64,000 nucleotides of DNA from Deltaproteobacteria bacterium (lineage in GTDB: Bacteria > Desulfobacterota > Desulfobulbia > Desulfobulbales > SURF-16): the NCBI GenBank assembly GCA_016219175.1, contig JACRCD010000065.1, positions 1 through 64,000 of the forward strand, in the 5' to 3' direction. Position numbers and translations under genes: made by a program. Below the pieces are notes generated by a model, which had not been told where the DNA came from, searched no databases, and saw only the letters and a program-made list of their open reading frames with translations. Shown here piece by piece: positions 1 to 8,783 of the stretch; within the stretch, counting starts at the first letter, position 1; each line of letters starts with the position of its first letter.

Positions 1-90
1 AAGTACTTAAAGTGAAAGGTTTTATCTGATCAGAAAGTACCACAACTTTAGGCACTTGAAGTATTTTAAGTACTTTAGGCACTTTTTTTG
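1..90. repeat. Short direct and palindromic repeats at the left edge
   Basis: The 13-mer ACTTTAGGCACTT occurs at 45-57 and 72-84, 27 bp apart, and the palindrome AAGTACTT occurs at 1-8 and 68-75. The stretch 1-156 is AT-rich and has no convincing gene. It looks like an intergenic short-repeat array, possibly continuing left of the window. Confidence 0.6.
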
Positions 91-156
91 ATCTTGTATT
101 TTGGTACCAGCGTTTAATCTGCCGAGATCAGGTTGTCTGAATTTATTGACAACGGC

Positions 157-369
157 TTAGTTTTTTGTTTCCCGCACCCCGATCCGTTTAAGGATGTAGC
201 CCAGGGGGCAGAATCCCGAAAAAGCGAACTGCAGCAGGTTGGCGCCGACCAAGGCGGTGAACCAGAGCCAGTATTTACTCATGAAAAGAGGGCTGGCCTC
301 AACTGCCAGGGCAAGGCTCAGCAGGATAAAAAAACCGGCAATTGCATGAATCCAGTCGGTGACAATCAT
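157..369 (-). CDS. DUF2892 (YgaP-like) small inner-membrane protein
   Basis: This 70-aa protein has two hydrophobic helices (about residues 5-25 and 33-52) followed by the short segment [14 protein letters not shown] Cys-Pro-Leu near the C-terminus of a two-helix protein is typical of the DUF2892/YgaP transmembrane family, which is often linked to rhodanese or sulfur handling. The ATG at 367-369 is preceded by AGGAG at good spacing. It lies 84 bp downstream of an ArsR-type regulator in the same orientation, so the two probably form an operon controlled by that regulator. The molecular function is unknown; the family assignment is fairly secure. Confidence 0.75.
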   Translation of the reverse strand: MIVTDWIHAIAGFFILLSLALAVEASPLFMSKYWLWFTALVGANLLQFAFSGFCPLGYILKRIGVRETKN

Positions 370-453
370 GTTCCGCTCCTGTTTGATATTTCGTATCGCA
401 TCACGGCCTGGCCGCTGGGTTGTTTACGAAACCGCAATCCGAGGGTCAATTGC

Positions 454-747
454 CTATCCTTTTGACTCCTCACAGAACAACGACCGCAAGTTCTGGATCA
501 GCTTTAAAATGCGGGGGTCATTGATACTGTTATAAATAAAATTGGCATCTTTCCTGAAGGAAATAATCCCCTGGTTCCGCAGGATCGACAGATGCTGTGA
601 AACATTGGCATTGGTCGTCTTTACTTCCGTGCGGAGATCACCCACTGTCATTTCCCTGTCCTGCAGCAGGCAAAGAATTTTCAGGCGGATGGGATGGGAC
701 ATGGTTTTCAACAGTCCCGCGATGGATTCAATGTGTTCATTTTGCAT
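454..747 (-). CDS. ArsR-family winged-helix transcriptional regulator
   Basis: This 97-aa protein has the compact ArsR/SmtB architecture. The segment SHPIRLKILCLLQ (about 17-29) starts the wHTH, a recognition-helix region follows with TNANVSQHLSILRNQG (about 45-60), and the beta-wing contains FRKDANFIYNS. Only two cysteines are present (in ILCLL and LFCEE), so a classical CxC metal site is not visible and the inducer cannot be named. It may sense thiol/persulfide or redox state, but that is conjecture. It probably represses itself and the DUF2892 membrane gene downstream. No Shine-Dalgarno is obvious upstream of the ATG. Confidence 0.85.
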   Translation of the reverse strand: MQNEHIESIAGLLKTMSHPIRLKILCLLQDREMTVGDLRTEVKTTNANVSQHLSILRNQGIISFRKDANFIYNSINDPRILKLIQNLRSLFCEESKG

Positions 748-804
748 GGTCTGGCCGGTTTTTGGTTTTTGGTAGTTGTTGAGCTGTGTCGGTACAGTAA
801 ATTA

Positions 805-1599
805 CTATATACTTAAGCATATCGGGCTGTCCAGCCCAAGTCGCAGTTTTGTTGAGGCATTTCCCTGATTAATGCCGATCTCCAGCAGGTTGCGGCTGCC
901 AAAGAGCGCCAGGGGTTCATCCCGCCTCACCGCATTGTACGAGGACACAATGCCGTGAATCGTCAGAGCGCCGGCGTGTACTTTCAGCCTGTGAAAATCA
1001 TGGGAGCAGAAGCACCCAGCCCTCTCTTTGTCAATATTGGTGATGAGGTTGCCGAAGTGATCGATGTCAGTCACAATGCCGCGCATAATGTTGCCGCATA
1101 TCGATGGAACCGCAAAGTCAAGTCTGACAGGGGCATCGCGGGCAATTTCACTCCCTGCCGAATGGGGTGCGAGATGAGAGGCCAGATGGGCCGCGATTGG
1201 GGCAAAAATATCACGGCCATGAAAGGTGGGACTGACCGGATGGCGATAGAGAGTGGTGTTGTCTATCTCGTAAATTTTTTGAGTCCGCGGCAAGAGCAGG
1301 CTTGCCACCCCGTTGTCCGGGACCAGAAAAAGATGTCCGTCGGCCTCAAGCAGGATGATGCGACGGCTGGAGCCGACGTCCGGGTCAACCACCACGACGT
1401 GGATGGCGCCGGCGGGAAAATATCGGTAGGATGAAAAAATAATCCGGGCAGCCTGTCTCACATCCTGAGGCCTGATGTTGTGGCTGATGTCCACAATCCG
1501 TGCCGTCGGGCAGATGGTGTAGATAACCCCTTTCATCACCCCGACGTACTCGTCGCTTAAACCGAAATCAGTCGTTAACGTGATCAAGGGAAGATTCAT
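805..1599 (-). CDS. SAM hydroxide adenosyltransferase (DUF62 family)
   Basis: This 264-aa protein of the SAM_adeno_trans/DUF62 family hydrolyses S-adenosylmethionine to adenosine and methionine. Family hallmarks are LTTDFGLSDEYVGVMKG at the N-terminus, DPDVGSSRR (about 75), the pair VPDNG, and the C-terminal-domain motif DHFGNLITN. I chose the ATG at 1597-1599, so that the protein starts MNLPLITLTTDFG as relatives do. A GAAGG lies about 10 nt upstream. An in-frame ATG at 1618-1620 would add seven residues and overlap the upstream stop by 4 nt, but has no Shine-Dalgarno. It is the third gene of a tight operon behind the prenyl synthase and the polysaccharide deacetylase. Its physiological role in bacteria is unclear. 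Confidence 0.88.
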   Translation of the reverse strand: MNLPLITLTTDFGLSDEYVGVMKGVIYTICPTARIVDISHNIRPQDVRQAARIIFSSYRYFPAGAIHVVVVDPDVGSSRRIILLEADGHLFLVPDNGVASLLLPRTQKIYEIDNTTLYRHPVSPTFHGRDIFAPIAAHLASHLAPHSAGSEIARDAPVRLDFAVPSICGNIMRGIVTDIDHFGNLITNIDKERAGCFCSHDFHRLKVHAGALTIHGIVSSYNAVRRDEPLALFGSRNLLEIGINQGNASTKLRLGLDSPICLSI

Positions 1600-1616
1600 G
1601 TTTTTTTTGCCTTCGG

Positions 1617-2525
1617 TCATTTGACAAGCCGGCTTACGCCGACAAGCCGGGCTTTCTCGCGCAGCTCGGTTTGGTACTGTCTGAGGGCATCAAGGGTTGC
1701 CTGATGGGGATGGCCGATGCCAATGGCTGAGCCTCGTTTTTCGGCAAGCTCTATCAGGTTGCCCAACTGAGTTTTAATGTCTTCCGGGGTCTGGCTGTTG
1801 TCGATGAAAATATCACGTCTGGCCGTAGCCAATGCCATTTGCCGCGCCATGCCATAGCCGACGGAATCGGCGGATGTCACGCTGTCCAGAAAAAAAAGAT
1901 GACGTTGCTTGAGAAAGGTAAGACAGACCAGCATGCTGTCACGGTTTTCGGTGAAACGGGAGCCCATGTGGTTGTTGACCCCGACTGCATGGGGAACCGC
2001 GGCGATAGCCATGGCGACGGTTGTCTGGATATCCCTGTCGCTCATGGAGGTTGACAGGGCGCCGGGGCCGGGAGACCATTTGCTGTCGCGGGGTTCCATG
2101 GGCAGATGAAGCAGGATGTCTCTTTTCAGCCGGTGGGCCTGGTCAATCTGCCCTTTCGTGTTCGGGCCGGAGGGCAGGAAGGCGAAGCTCAGATTCAGGT
2201 CGAGGGCGATGAGATCCGTGCAGACCTTGTCTTTATATCCCATGTCGTCAATGACAATGCTCAGTCTGGCTTCTTTTACGGGAAGGGGAGGGCTTTTTAA
2301 GGGCGGGGGGGAAGGCGCCGGCGGCAGCATCGGTTCTTCAAAAAGAGTTGCAGGTTTGTCTGTAAGGGCGGCCAGCCGTGAAGATAAAGTCTTCACGGTG
2401 GCCGGACGCAGAAAACCAAGAAAAACCGCGGCCGCGAGGCTCAGCAGCAATAGGCCGCAAAGAAACCACCTGAAATAACGGGTCTTCCCGCCCTTTTTTT
2501 TACGGGCAGGTTTTTTGCCGGCCAT
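1617..2525 (-). CDS. Divergent polysaccharide deacetylase (YibQ-like)
   Basis: This 302-aa protein has a lysine-rich cytoplasmic start, one membrane anchor (about residues 20-40, WFLCGLLLLSLAAAVFLGF), a proline-rich linker and a periplasmic NodB-like domain. The domain begins at LSIVIDDMGY (about 88) and contains HLPMEP, VNNHMGSRFT and GIGHPHQATLDAL. These match the 'divergent polysaccharide deacetylase' family. The paired Asp and His residues typical of metal-dependent CE4 enzymes are partly retained. Its target (peptidoglycan or another envelope glycan) is unknown. The ATG directly follows the TAA of the prenyl synthase gene, so the two are translationally coupled. Confidence 0.85.
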   Translation of the reverse strand: MAGKKPARKKKGGKTRYFRWFLCGLLLLSLAAAVFLGFLRPATVKTLSSRLAALTDKPATLFEEPMLPPAPSPPPLKSPPLPVKEARLSIVIDDMGYKDKVCTDLIALDLNLSFAFLPSGPNTKGQIDQAHRLKRDILLHLPMEPRDSKWSPGPGALSTSMSDRDIQTTVAMAIAAVPHAVGVNNHMGSRFTENRDSMLVCLTFLKQRHLFFLDSVTSADSVGYGMARQMALATARRDIFIDNSQTPEDIKTQLGNLIELAEKRGSAIGIGHPHQATLDALRQYQTELREKARLVGVSRLVK

Positions 2526-3548
2526 TTATTTCTGCCGGGTCAATACGTAGTGGGCCAGTCCGGACAGAATTTTTCTTGACCGGCAGTCGGGAAAAACGGC
2601 AAGGGATTCAAATGCCGCTTCGACCAGCGCTTCAGCCCCCTCCCTGGCATAGGCAAAGCCCCCGTTTTCTTCAATAAACCCGTGGGCCTCGGGAAGGTGA
2701 TTCTCCCGGTCGGCTGGCTGGCCCTTGAGAAGATCCATAATGCGGTCGAAGTCTTTATTTTCACAGTTCTTCATGGCATGAATCAGGGGCAGGGTCAACT
2801 TGCCTTCGACAAAATCATTGCCGATGGCTTTGCCGGTTTTTTTGGGGTCACCCAGATAATCCAGCAGATCATCAACAACCTGGAAGGCAAGACCCAAGGC
2901 ATCTCCGTAAGTGCGCAAGGCTGCCTGATGTTCGGCGCTTCCTTCGGCAAAACAGGCCCCGACCTCGCAGGCCGCGGCGATGAGGACCCCTGTTTTGCCG
3001 CGCAGCACGGAAAAATAATTTTTTTCGGAAAGGTTGAACTCCTTCACCGTCAGCATCTGCTGGAATTCCGCCCTGATCATGGCTGATGTGGCGCCGCCGA
3101 TCAGATCAAGAGCGTGCAGCCCGCCGACTGTTCCCGCCATGGTCATGGCCCTGGTATGCAGGAAGTCTCCGGCCAGAATGACCTGACTATTGCCCCAGAC
3201 TTTGTTTGCCGCGGTCCTGCCTCTCCGTTTGCCGGCGTTATCAATCACATCGTCATGCAGCAGGCTTGCCCCGTGGAGAAACTCGAAAACCGCGGCCAGA
3301 CGGTAGAGGTTGACGGGCGGGTGCAGTTCATCCTCCTCCGCCAACCCCTCGGGCATCCTGGTAAAGGCGCACAGCCGGGCGGCAAGGATGGTCAACAGGG
3401 GGCGGATTCTTTTCCCTTCGTTTAACAGGGAATACTCAAGAATCTCTTCAAGCAGTGCATTGCCTGCCTGGGAAATTTCACTGCGCATGGTCTCATTGAT
3501 TTGTTCTATGTCGGGTTGCAACAAGGCAAGAAGTTCGGTTTTATCCAC
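2526..3548 (-). CDS. ispB: Polyprenyl diphosphate synthase (octaprenyl/heptaprenyl type)
   Basis: This is a trans-isoprenyl diphosphate synthase that extends farnesyl diphosphate with isopentenyl diphosphate to make the side chain of respiratory quinones. It has the first Asp-rich motif LLHDDVIDNAGKRRG (about 95-110) and the second motif VVDDLLDYLGD (about 225-235), preceded by the GKTGVLIAAACEVGA region. Its length of about 340 aa is normal. I chose the GTG at 3546-3548 because GGAG lies 6-7 nt upstream; a TTG four codons earlier is the alternative. The exact chain length cannot be read from sequence. It heads the operon with the deacetylase and the SAM hydrolase. Confidence 0.88.
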   Translation of the reverse strand: MDKTELLALLQPDIEQINETMRSEISQAGNALLEEILEYSLLNEGKRIRPLLTILAARLCAFTRMPEGLAEEDELHPPVNLYRLAAVFEFLHGASLLHDDVIDNAGKRRGRTAANKVWGNSQVILAGDFLHTRAMTMAGTVGGLHALDLIGGATSAMIRAEFQQMLTVKEFNLSEKNYFSVLRGKTGVLIAAACEVGACFAEGSAEHQAALRTYGDALGLAFQVVDDLLDYLGDPKKTGKAIGNDFVEGKLTLPLIHAMKNCENKDFDRIMDLLKGQPADRENHLPEAHGFIEENGGFAYAREGAEALVEAAFESLAVFPDCRSRKILSGLAHYVLTRQK

Positions 3549-3598
3549 ATTTTTCTCCAATAGTTCAATGGCTGATGGTCTAGATGCATTGTTGTATA

Positions 3599-5572
3599 CT
3601 ATAATTTGCTGTTTGCTGTCCCTGGTTTTTCCGCAAAAAAACGGTGGACATCCGCCAGTGTCCTGATAATCGGGCTGGCCGGCAGACTTTTCCGGAACAG
3701 CCGGCCATACTGTTTGCTGAACAGCCGGATGTCCAGAATGGCAAGCAGCCCGGAATCCGAGGCGGAGCGCATGAGCCGGCCAAGCCCCTGGCGCAGCGTC
3801 AGTATGGTTCTCGGGATCTGGAACTCGACAAAGGGATTGCCGCCCTCTTCCTTGATTTTATGAATACGCGCCATGATAACAGGATCGCTGGGAACCTCAA
3901 AGGGCAGCTTGTCAATAATCAGGCAACTTAAGCTCTCGCCGGGCACATCAATCCCTTCCCAGAAACTGGCAACCGCCAGCAGAACGGAATTGGTCTCCCG
4001 GCTGAAACGTTCCAGTAATGTTTGTTTGGGGGCGCTGCCCTGCATGAAAACGGGAAAGGGCAACCGTTCGGCAAGATAGTGATACAGGTGCTGCATGGCC
4101 TTGATGCTGGTGAAGAGCACCAGGGCCCGGCCATGGGAGGCCAGGAGGAGATCAAGGGTAACCTGCTGTAATTCCTTGAGGAAAGCGGGATCCGCCGGTT
4201 CAGGCATGTTGGCCGGCACAAAAAGAGCCGTGCGGCTTGCGTAATCAAAGGGAGAGGCAAGACGCAGGGCAGGGGTATCCGCGGGCAACCCCAGCCGGTC
4301 AAAAAAATAGGTGAAATTGCCCCCGGTGGTCAGGGTGGCGGAGGTGAAAACAATGGACCGGACCTCACTGAAAAATGACTCCTGCAGATCAGCGGCGATT
4401 TCAATGGGAGAGGCGGAAAGGGCAACCGTTTTATCGCGCCGCTCGTACCAGTAGACATAAGAGCTGCGCTGCCGGGCAATGACCGTGGTCAGGTTTGCCA
4501 GGAGTTCCTGGGCGCGGCGGTGCAGGCTGCTCCACAGTTCGCTGCCCTGGGCCTGGGGCTCCAGCCGGGAGATTAGTTTGGCCAGCGCCTCATCCAGCAA
4601 CAAACATTCCTCCTCCCAGTTGGCTATTTTCTCGACGGCCTCCTGTAAGGGGAAGCGGCCTCTTTCTTCAGGGAAGCTCTGCAGGAAGCGGACGGCGGTG
4701 CTGGCCAGACCCTTGGCAGCCAGCATGACCTTTTCCGGAGATTTCCCCGCACCGTGTTCCTGCCCCATTTTTTCAATATCCTGGGCCAGGTCGAGCAGCT
4801 GGAAATGGCTGACGCTGATGCCGAAATAGCGGGTGGCAATATTTTCAATGTGATGGGCTTCGTCGAAAATGACCGATTCGTAGCGGGGCAGAACCTCGGC
4901 AAAGCCGAAGCGCCGCAGGGCCAGGTCGGAGAAAAAGAGATGATGGTTGACAATGAGAAGCTGGGCGCGGGCCGCTTTTTTGCGCAGCAGGTTAATAAAA
5001 CAAAGGGCGCTGTCCGGACAGCTGGTTCCCAGACATTGGCTGGAGGTTGCGCTCACCTCCCGCCACAGACTGGAATGATCAGGCAGCCAGTCGAGTTCGG
5101 CGCGATCCCCCGTGGCGGTCGAGTTGAGCCAGCCGGCGATACCATCAAGCTGTTCGTTTGCAAACAGGGGCAGCTGCCCGGAATTGTAAAGCTGGTGCCA
5201 GCGATAGAGGCAGAGATAATTTTGCCTGCCCTTGACGCAGAGGGCGAAAAGGTTGGGGGCAATGTGCTCCTTGATAAAGGGGATTTCTTTGTTAAGAATT
5301 TGTTCTTGTAAATTCAGGGTGCCGGTTGAAATGACAACCTTTTGTCCGCTTAAAGCTGCCGGAACAAGATAGGCAAGGGTCTTGCCGATGCCGGTTTCCG
5401 CCTCAACGGCAAGCAGTTGCGGCCCTTGCCCGGCTTGATCACCACTGAGGCTCCGGGCCACGGCCAGCGCCATGTCGAGCTGGCCGGCACGGGCTTCAAA
5501 GCCGGCGAGCTTCTGGCTTAAAATCCCGCCGGCGGAAAAAATTTCTTTGGTTTTTTCGAGAAGTTCATCCAT
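3599..5572 (-). CDS. DinG/XPD-type ATP-dependent DNA helicase
   Basis: This superfamily 2 helicase of the DinG/Rad3 group has about 657 aa. It shows Walker A AETGIGKT (about 58-65) and a DEAH box as FDEAHHIE (about 260). A cluster of cysteines (LCVKGRQNYLC, then CLGTSCPDSALC) fits the 4Fe-4S domain between motifs Ia and II. C-terminal motifs include FWEGIDVPGE and QGLGRLMRS. It probably unwinds forked or R-loop DNA during replication stress. I chose the ATG at 5570-5572 (MDELLEK); an in-frame TTG 14 codons upstream is possible, but the extension does not look like the family. It is transcribed divergently from the uspA-like gene. Confidence 0.88.
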   Translation of the reverse strand: MDELLEKTKEIFSAGGILSQKLAGFEARAGQLDMALAVARSLSGDQAGQGPQLLAVEAETGIGKTLAYLVPAALSGQKVVISTGTLNLQEQILNKEIPFIKEHIAPNLFALCVKGRQNYLCLYRWHQLYNSGQLPLFANEQLDGIAGWLNSTATGDRAELDWLPDHSSLWREVSATSSQCLGTSCPDSALCFINLLRKKAARAQLLIVNHHLFFSDLALRRFGFAEVLPRYESVIFDEAHHIENIATRYFGISVSHFQLLDLAQDIEKMGQEHGAGKSPEKVMLAAKGLASTAVRFLQSFPEERGRFPLQEAVEKIANWEEECLLLDEALAKLISRLEPQAQGSELWSSLHRRAQELLANLTTVIARQRSSYVYWYERRDKTVALSASPIEIAADLQESFFSEVRSIVFTSATLTTGGNFTYFFDRLGLPADTPALRLASPFDYASRTALFVPANMPEPADPAFLKELQQVTLDLLLASHGRALVLFTSIKAMQHLYHYLAERLPFPVFMQGSAPKQTLLERFSRETNSVLLAVASFWEGIDVPGESLSCLIIDKLPFEVPSDPVIMARIHKIKEEGGNPFVEFQIPRTILTLRQGLGRLMRSASDSGLLAILDIRLFSKQYGRLFRKSLPASPIIRTLADVHRFFAEKPGTANSKL

Positions 5573-5688
5573 GATACTGTTAATCCCGTATGCTACATAC
5601 CCGTAATATGCCAAAGATACAAAGAAAAAAATTTGTATCTGCTCAGCCGAGGGAATACAATGAAAGAAAAAATGAAAAGGAGGGGATT

Positions 5689-6132
5689 ATGCAGGTAAAT
5701 AAGATTCTGGTGCCGGTTGATTTCTCGGAAAATTCAAAAAAAATTATTCAGTACGGGGCTTACGTGGCCAGACAGTTTGCCGCAAAAATGGAAGCAATTT
5801 TTGTGGCGCAGACCTTTCAGGATTATTCGGAATTTTTTGAACCCCATATGCCCATTTTGCAGTTTGAGGAGGATCTTGTGGCCAGCGCCAAGGAAAGAAT
5901 GAAATCCTTCCTGGCTGAAAGCCTTGAGCCCTCGGACGAATGTAACGGTACCGTCCTGGCCGGGGATGTGGCGGAGACAATTCTTGAATATGCCAGACAG
6001 CAGAAGATGGATCTGATCGTTATGGGCACCCATGGCTACAAGGGACTGGAAAAAATTCTTTTCGGCAGCATTGCCGAAAAAATTGTCAAAATGTCGCCAT
6101 GCCCGGTTTTAACGATTAACCCTTACAAGTAG
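5689..6132 (+). CDS. Universal stress protein (UspA family)
   Basis: This 147-aa single-domain Usp protein begins with the beta strand NKILVPVDFSENS. It carries the ATP-binding signature GTHGYKGLEKILFGSIAEKI, close to G-2x-G-9x-G-S/T, near residue 115-135, so it is probably an ATP-binding type. It ends with CPVLTINP. The ATG at 5689 is preceded by an excellent AAGGAGGGG ribosome-binding site; earlier in-frame starts give a charged extension unlike the family. Its last 17 bp overlap the convergent gene at 6116-7231. Its precise stress role is unknown. Confidence 0.92.
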   Translation: MQVNKILVPVDFSENSKKIIQYGAYVARQFAAKMEAIFVAQTFQDYSEFFEPHMPILQFEEDLVASAKERMKSFLAESLEPSDECNGTVLAGDVAETILEYARQQKMDLIVMGTHGYKGLEKILFGSIAEKIVKMSPCPVLTINPYK

Positions 6133-7231
6133 ATTTTTTTGAGGATTTCAGGGCGATAATTGCCGGTGAGCCAGGGGTGACGGCGGACTCAGCGGCAGCG
6201 CGGCAGAGATGGGCCATCAGGCTGGGCAGGCTCCGGTTGCAGAGGTAGACTTCCAGATGGGGCTCGCCCTGGCATTTGACCAGTTGTCCGGATGGGCCGG
6301 AAGCCGTTTCCCATGCCTTGCGGGTATGAAAATTTTTTGTCCATTCAGCCGCAAGAATAGTGAAACTTTTCAGGCTGTCCTGGGTGACGCCGCTGGCAAG
6401 CGTGGCGGATATGGCGGATTTGAAGCCGGCTATGATGTCACGGGCGCTCGCCCTGAATGCTGCCCTGTCGTTGATATAGGCAGCCATATCCATTGCCTCG
6501 CTGTCGGGCAGAGGGATACGGAAAAGTCTTACGGGCCGCTGTCCGCTCAGTGCTTCATTTGCCTCAAACAGTGCCTCCGCCGCCTGCTCCTGATTGCTGA
6601 CCAGGATCGCATGTTTGCCTTGCCGCGTGTCGGCCAGAAAAAGTTTTGCCCAGGCCTTCAGCAGTATCGCAGGCCTCACGGGAGGGCGGCTTTCCACGGC
6701 AAAGCCGGACAGGGCGAAGGGAATTTCCGGTTCACCCTTGAGGCTCTCGAAAAGTTCTCTTTCCTTGACGGCAATGGCGGAAAGCTCCTGTTGCAGTTCC
6801 TGCTCTTCCTGGTAAAGGATTTCCGCGAGTTTCAGCAGCAGACGGGCCTGCCACAGACCTTCCCTGGTGTCGGCCTCAGCCCCTGCTTTATCCGCAAGGG
6901 GTTTACCTCCTATCGTATTTATGAGACTCCGGACCGACAGTTCCTCCCGGTTCTTCGAATGACTCGCGGCAATGGAGGAAAGATGCCCGCTGTAAAATTC
7001 CGCTTCATTTCCTTTGAGCTCTCTGATAAGTTGGCGGAATCTGTTTAATTCGTCGGCAAAGGGAACCGGAGGATACCCTTCGCAGATTCCGGCAACTGCA
7101 ACGGAATCACTTGATCCGTCAGTTTCAGAAGGCAGGTAATGATATATTTTGTCAAAAAAAAGCAACTCCTGGCTCACTTGCCTGGCGCTGACGGATGTGT
7201 CGGGAAAATAAAGAGCGGTTAATGGTATCAT
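6116..7231 (-). CDS. Uncharacterised 371-aa protein
   Basis: I do not recognise a family. The protein has no signal peptide or membrane helix. It opens with MIPLTALYFPDTSV, and residues 140-170 are an acidic, glutamate-rich helical segment (YQEEQELQQELSAI) that may form a coiled coil. A central part (about 190-260) has hydrophobic strands such as HAILVSNQEQ. The C-terminus is Ser/Lys-rich. A plausible reading is a cytoplasmic conserved protein of this lineage. The gene is convergent with, and overlaps by 17 bp, the universal stress gene. Codon use looks like that of the neighbours, which supports a real gene. Confidence 0.65.
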   Translation of the reverse strand: MIPLTALYFPDTSVSARQVSQELLFFDKIYHYLPSETDGSSDSVAVAGICEGYPPVPFADELNRFRQLIRELKGNEAEFYSGHLSSIAASHSKNREELSVRSLINTIGGKPLADKAGAEADTREGLWQARLLLKLAEILYQEEQELQQELSAIAVKERELFESLKGEPEIPFALSGFAVESRPPVRPAILLKAWAKLFLADTRQGKHAILVSNQEQAAEALFEANEALSGQRPVRLFRIPLPDSEAMDMAAYINDRAAFRASARDIIAGFKSAISATLASGVTQDSLKSFTILAAEWTKNFHTRKAWETASGPSGQLVKCQGEPHLEVYLCNRSLPSLMAHLCRAAAESAVTPGSPAIIALKSSKKSTCKG

Positions 7232-7402
7232 CTTTTTTTACTGGTTCGGAGTTGTTCGTGTCAGGTCGCTAGACTGCGGACTGTAGGCTGAAAGAGAGGC
7301 GGCGCACCGCCATCATGCTAAGCCGGAATCGCACCCGCCGGTTTTATAATCATCAGCCTTAATCCCTGAGTATTTACTAACCTTTAAGCTGATTTGCTTC
7401 TT

Positions 7403-7693
7403 ATGTCCACAAAAGAAAAAATTTCCCTGCTTTTGCTTACCATCTGTTATCTGCTGGTTACAGTAAGATATTTCCCGAATCGGCCGCTGGATACTTTCCA
7501 GGCCACCATGCGCCACTGTCTGCAAGCTGTGCCGTTCATTATCGGGTTGACCATCCTGGCCGCCTCTTTATTGCAGAAGACGGCGGGAGTAAAATTGCCG
7601 AAAAACCGGATAGTCAGGATTTACTTGATGTTCGGGATGATAGTTGAATTTTTCTTTGGTCTCTACCATTATGCATATCTGGGGCAGTTGTAA
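7403..7693 (+). CDS. Small multi-spanning membrane protein, function unknown
   Basis: This ORF of about 96 aa, starting at the ATG at 7403 (MSTKEKISLLLL), has three hydrophobic stretches: residues about 6-22, 40-60 and 72-90. Basic residues (KLPKNR) separate the last two. It resembles small inner-membrane proteins but no family is recognised. No strong Shine-Dalgarno precedes the start, and an in-frame TTG lies three codons upstream. It stands alone between the divergent unknown gene and the convergent isomerase gene. The hydrophobic pattern supports expression, though weakly. Confidence 0.55.
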   Translation: MSTKEKISLLLLTICYLLVTVRYFPNRPLDTFQATMRHCLQAVPFIIGLTILAASLLQKTAGVKLPKNRIVRIYLMFGMIVEFFFGLYHYAYLGQL

Positions 7694-7799
7694 TAAGTTT
7701 GTAGTTGTTCAGGTAGATAGGCTGAAAGCTGAAGGAAAAGCGCCAAAAATAATATGTAATACGATAGTACCGACAGCCCTAAACAGCTGGATAGTTACA

Positions 7800-8669
7800 T
7801 TATTTGACGGTTACCGGGTACTTCGCCTTGAGCTCCTGCAGCAGCTTCTGTAAGGCTTTGTCATTCCGGTCGGCCTTGAGTTTGGCTTCAATTTCCTTGC
7901 AGACCTTGGCCAGGGGAAGTTTTTCCGGGGCTTTTCTGTCCAGCACGTGGATCAGATGCCAGCCGAAACTTGTTTGCACCGGGGGGCTGGTTTCTCCCGG
8001 CTTTATGGCAAAGCAGGCATCTTCAAATTCCTTGACCATCTGCCCCCTGCCGAAGTAACCCAGATTGCCGCCCTTGCTGTTTGAGCCCGGATCCTCGGAG
8101 TATTGCTGGGCGAGAGTTTCAAAGGATTCTCCTGCTTTGAGCTTTACGGCAATCTCGTCAATGGTTTTTCTGGCCTTGCTCTTTTGTTCATCGCCGGCAT
8201 TTGTATCAAGGCGGATGAGAATGTGCTGCGCCTGCACCTGTTCGCCCTGCTCGAATTCACGGCTGTTCTTTTCATAGTAGGCCGCGATTTCTTCCTGGGG
8301 AACAGGCGCCTGGGTGTCAAGGCGTCTGGCGAGCAGCGCCTCCACCAGCGTCCGGTTGCGCATTTCGTCGATTTTGAGGGCTACCAGGGGGTCCTGGTCA
8401 ATTTTTTCGGCCATGGCTTCCTGCATAATGACATTGATATCAACCCAGCGGTTGATGAGCTCTTTTTTCATCTGGTCATTGGATTGCACCATTGCCTGGA
8501 TCTGGGGGGGCATCAATTTAATCATCATGGCAAGCCGGGAGGAGGTGAGGCGAACATCGCCGACCTGGGCAAGAATTTCATCGCCCCCGGGCAGGGTTTC
8601 GGCACTGACCAGGCTGTTTGCCAACAGGATAAGGAAAGTGGTGAGAAACAGAGTTCTGATTTTTAACAT
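7800..8669 (-). CDS. Periplasmic parvulin-type peptidyl-prolyl isomerase (PrsA/SurA/PpiC-like)
   Basis: This 289-aa protein has a Sec signal peptide (about residues 1-23, ending near LVSA-ET). An N-terminal SurA-like helical chaperone region (about 30-120) is followed by a parvulin domain. Parvulin hallmarks are VQAQHILIR (about 145), FETLAQQYSEDPGS, GGNLGYFGRGQMVKEFEDACF, KPGETS and VQTSFGWHLIHVLDR. It should assist folding of exported or outer-membrane proteins by prolyl cis-trans isomerisation. It is monocistronic. The ATG at 8667-8669 gives a clean signal peptide. Confidence 0.92.
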   Translation of the reverse strand: MLKIRTLFLTTFLILLANSLVSAETLPGGDEILAQVGDVRLTSSRLAMMIKLMPPQIQAMVQSNDQMKKELINRWVDINVIMQEAMAEKIDQDPLVALKIDEMRNRTLVEALLARRLDTQAPVPQEEIAAYYEKNSREFEQGEQVQAQHILIRLDTNAGDEQKSKARKTIDEIAVKLKAGESFETLAQQYSEDPGSNSKGGNLGYFGRGQMVKEFEDACFAIKPGETSPPVQTSFGWHLIHVLDRKAPEKLPLAKVCKEIEAKLKADRNDKALQKLLQELKAKYPVTVK

Positions 8670-8783
8670 GAAGACCCCTTGCTTATTACCGGATTGAGTG
8701 CCTGAAATGCGATTAATATGTCAGTGTGCTGTCTGTTCCGCCCCGCAACTTGACAATCCGTTGTCTTGGCAAAGCGGTTCGAC

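Noticed and set aside
133-465. 110-codon plus-strand frame opposite the DUF2892 gene
   Set aside because: It is antisense to a better-supported gene with ribosome-binding site and transmembrane pattern.
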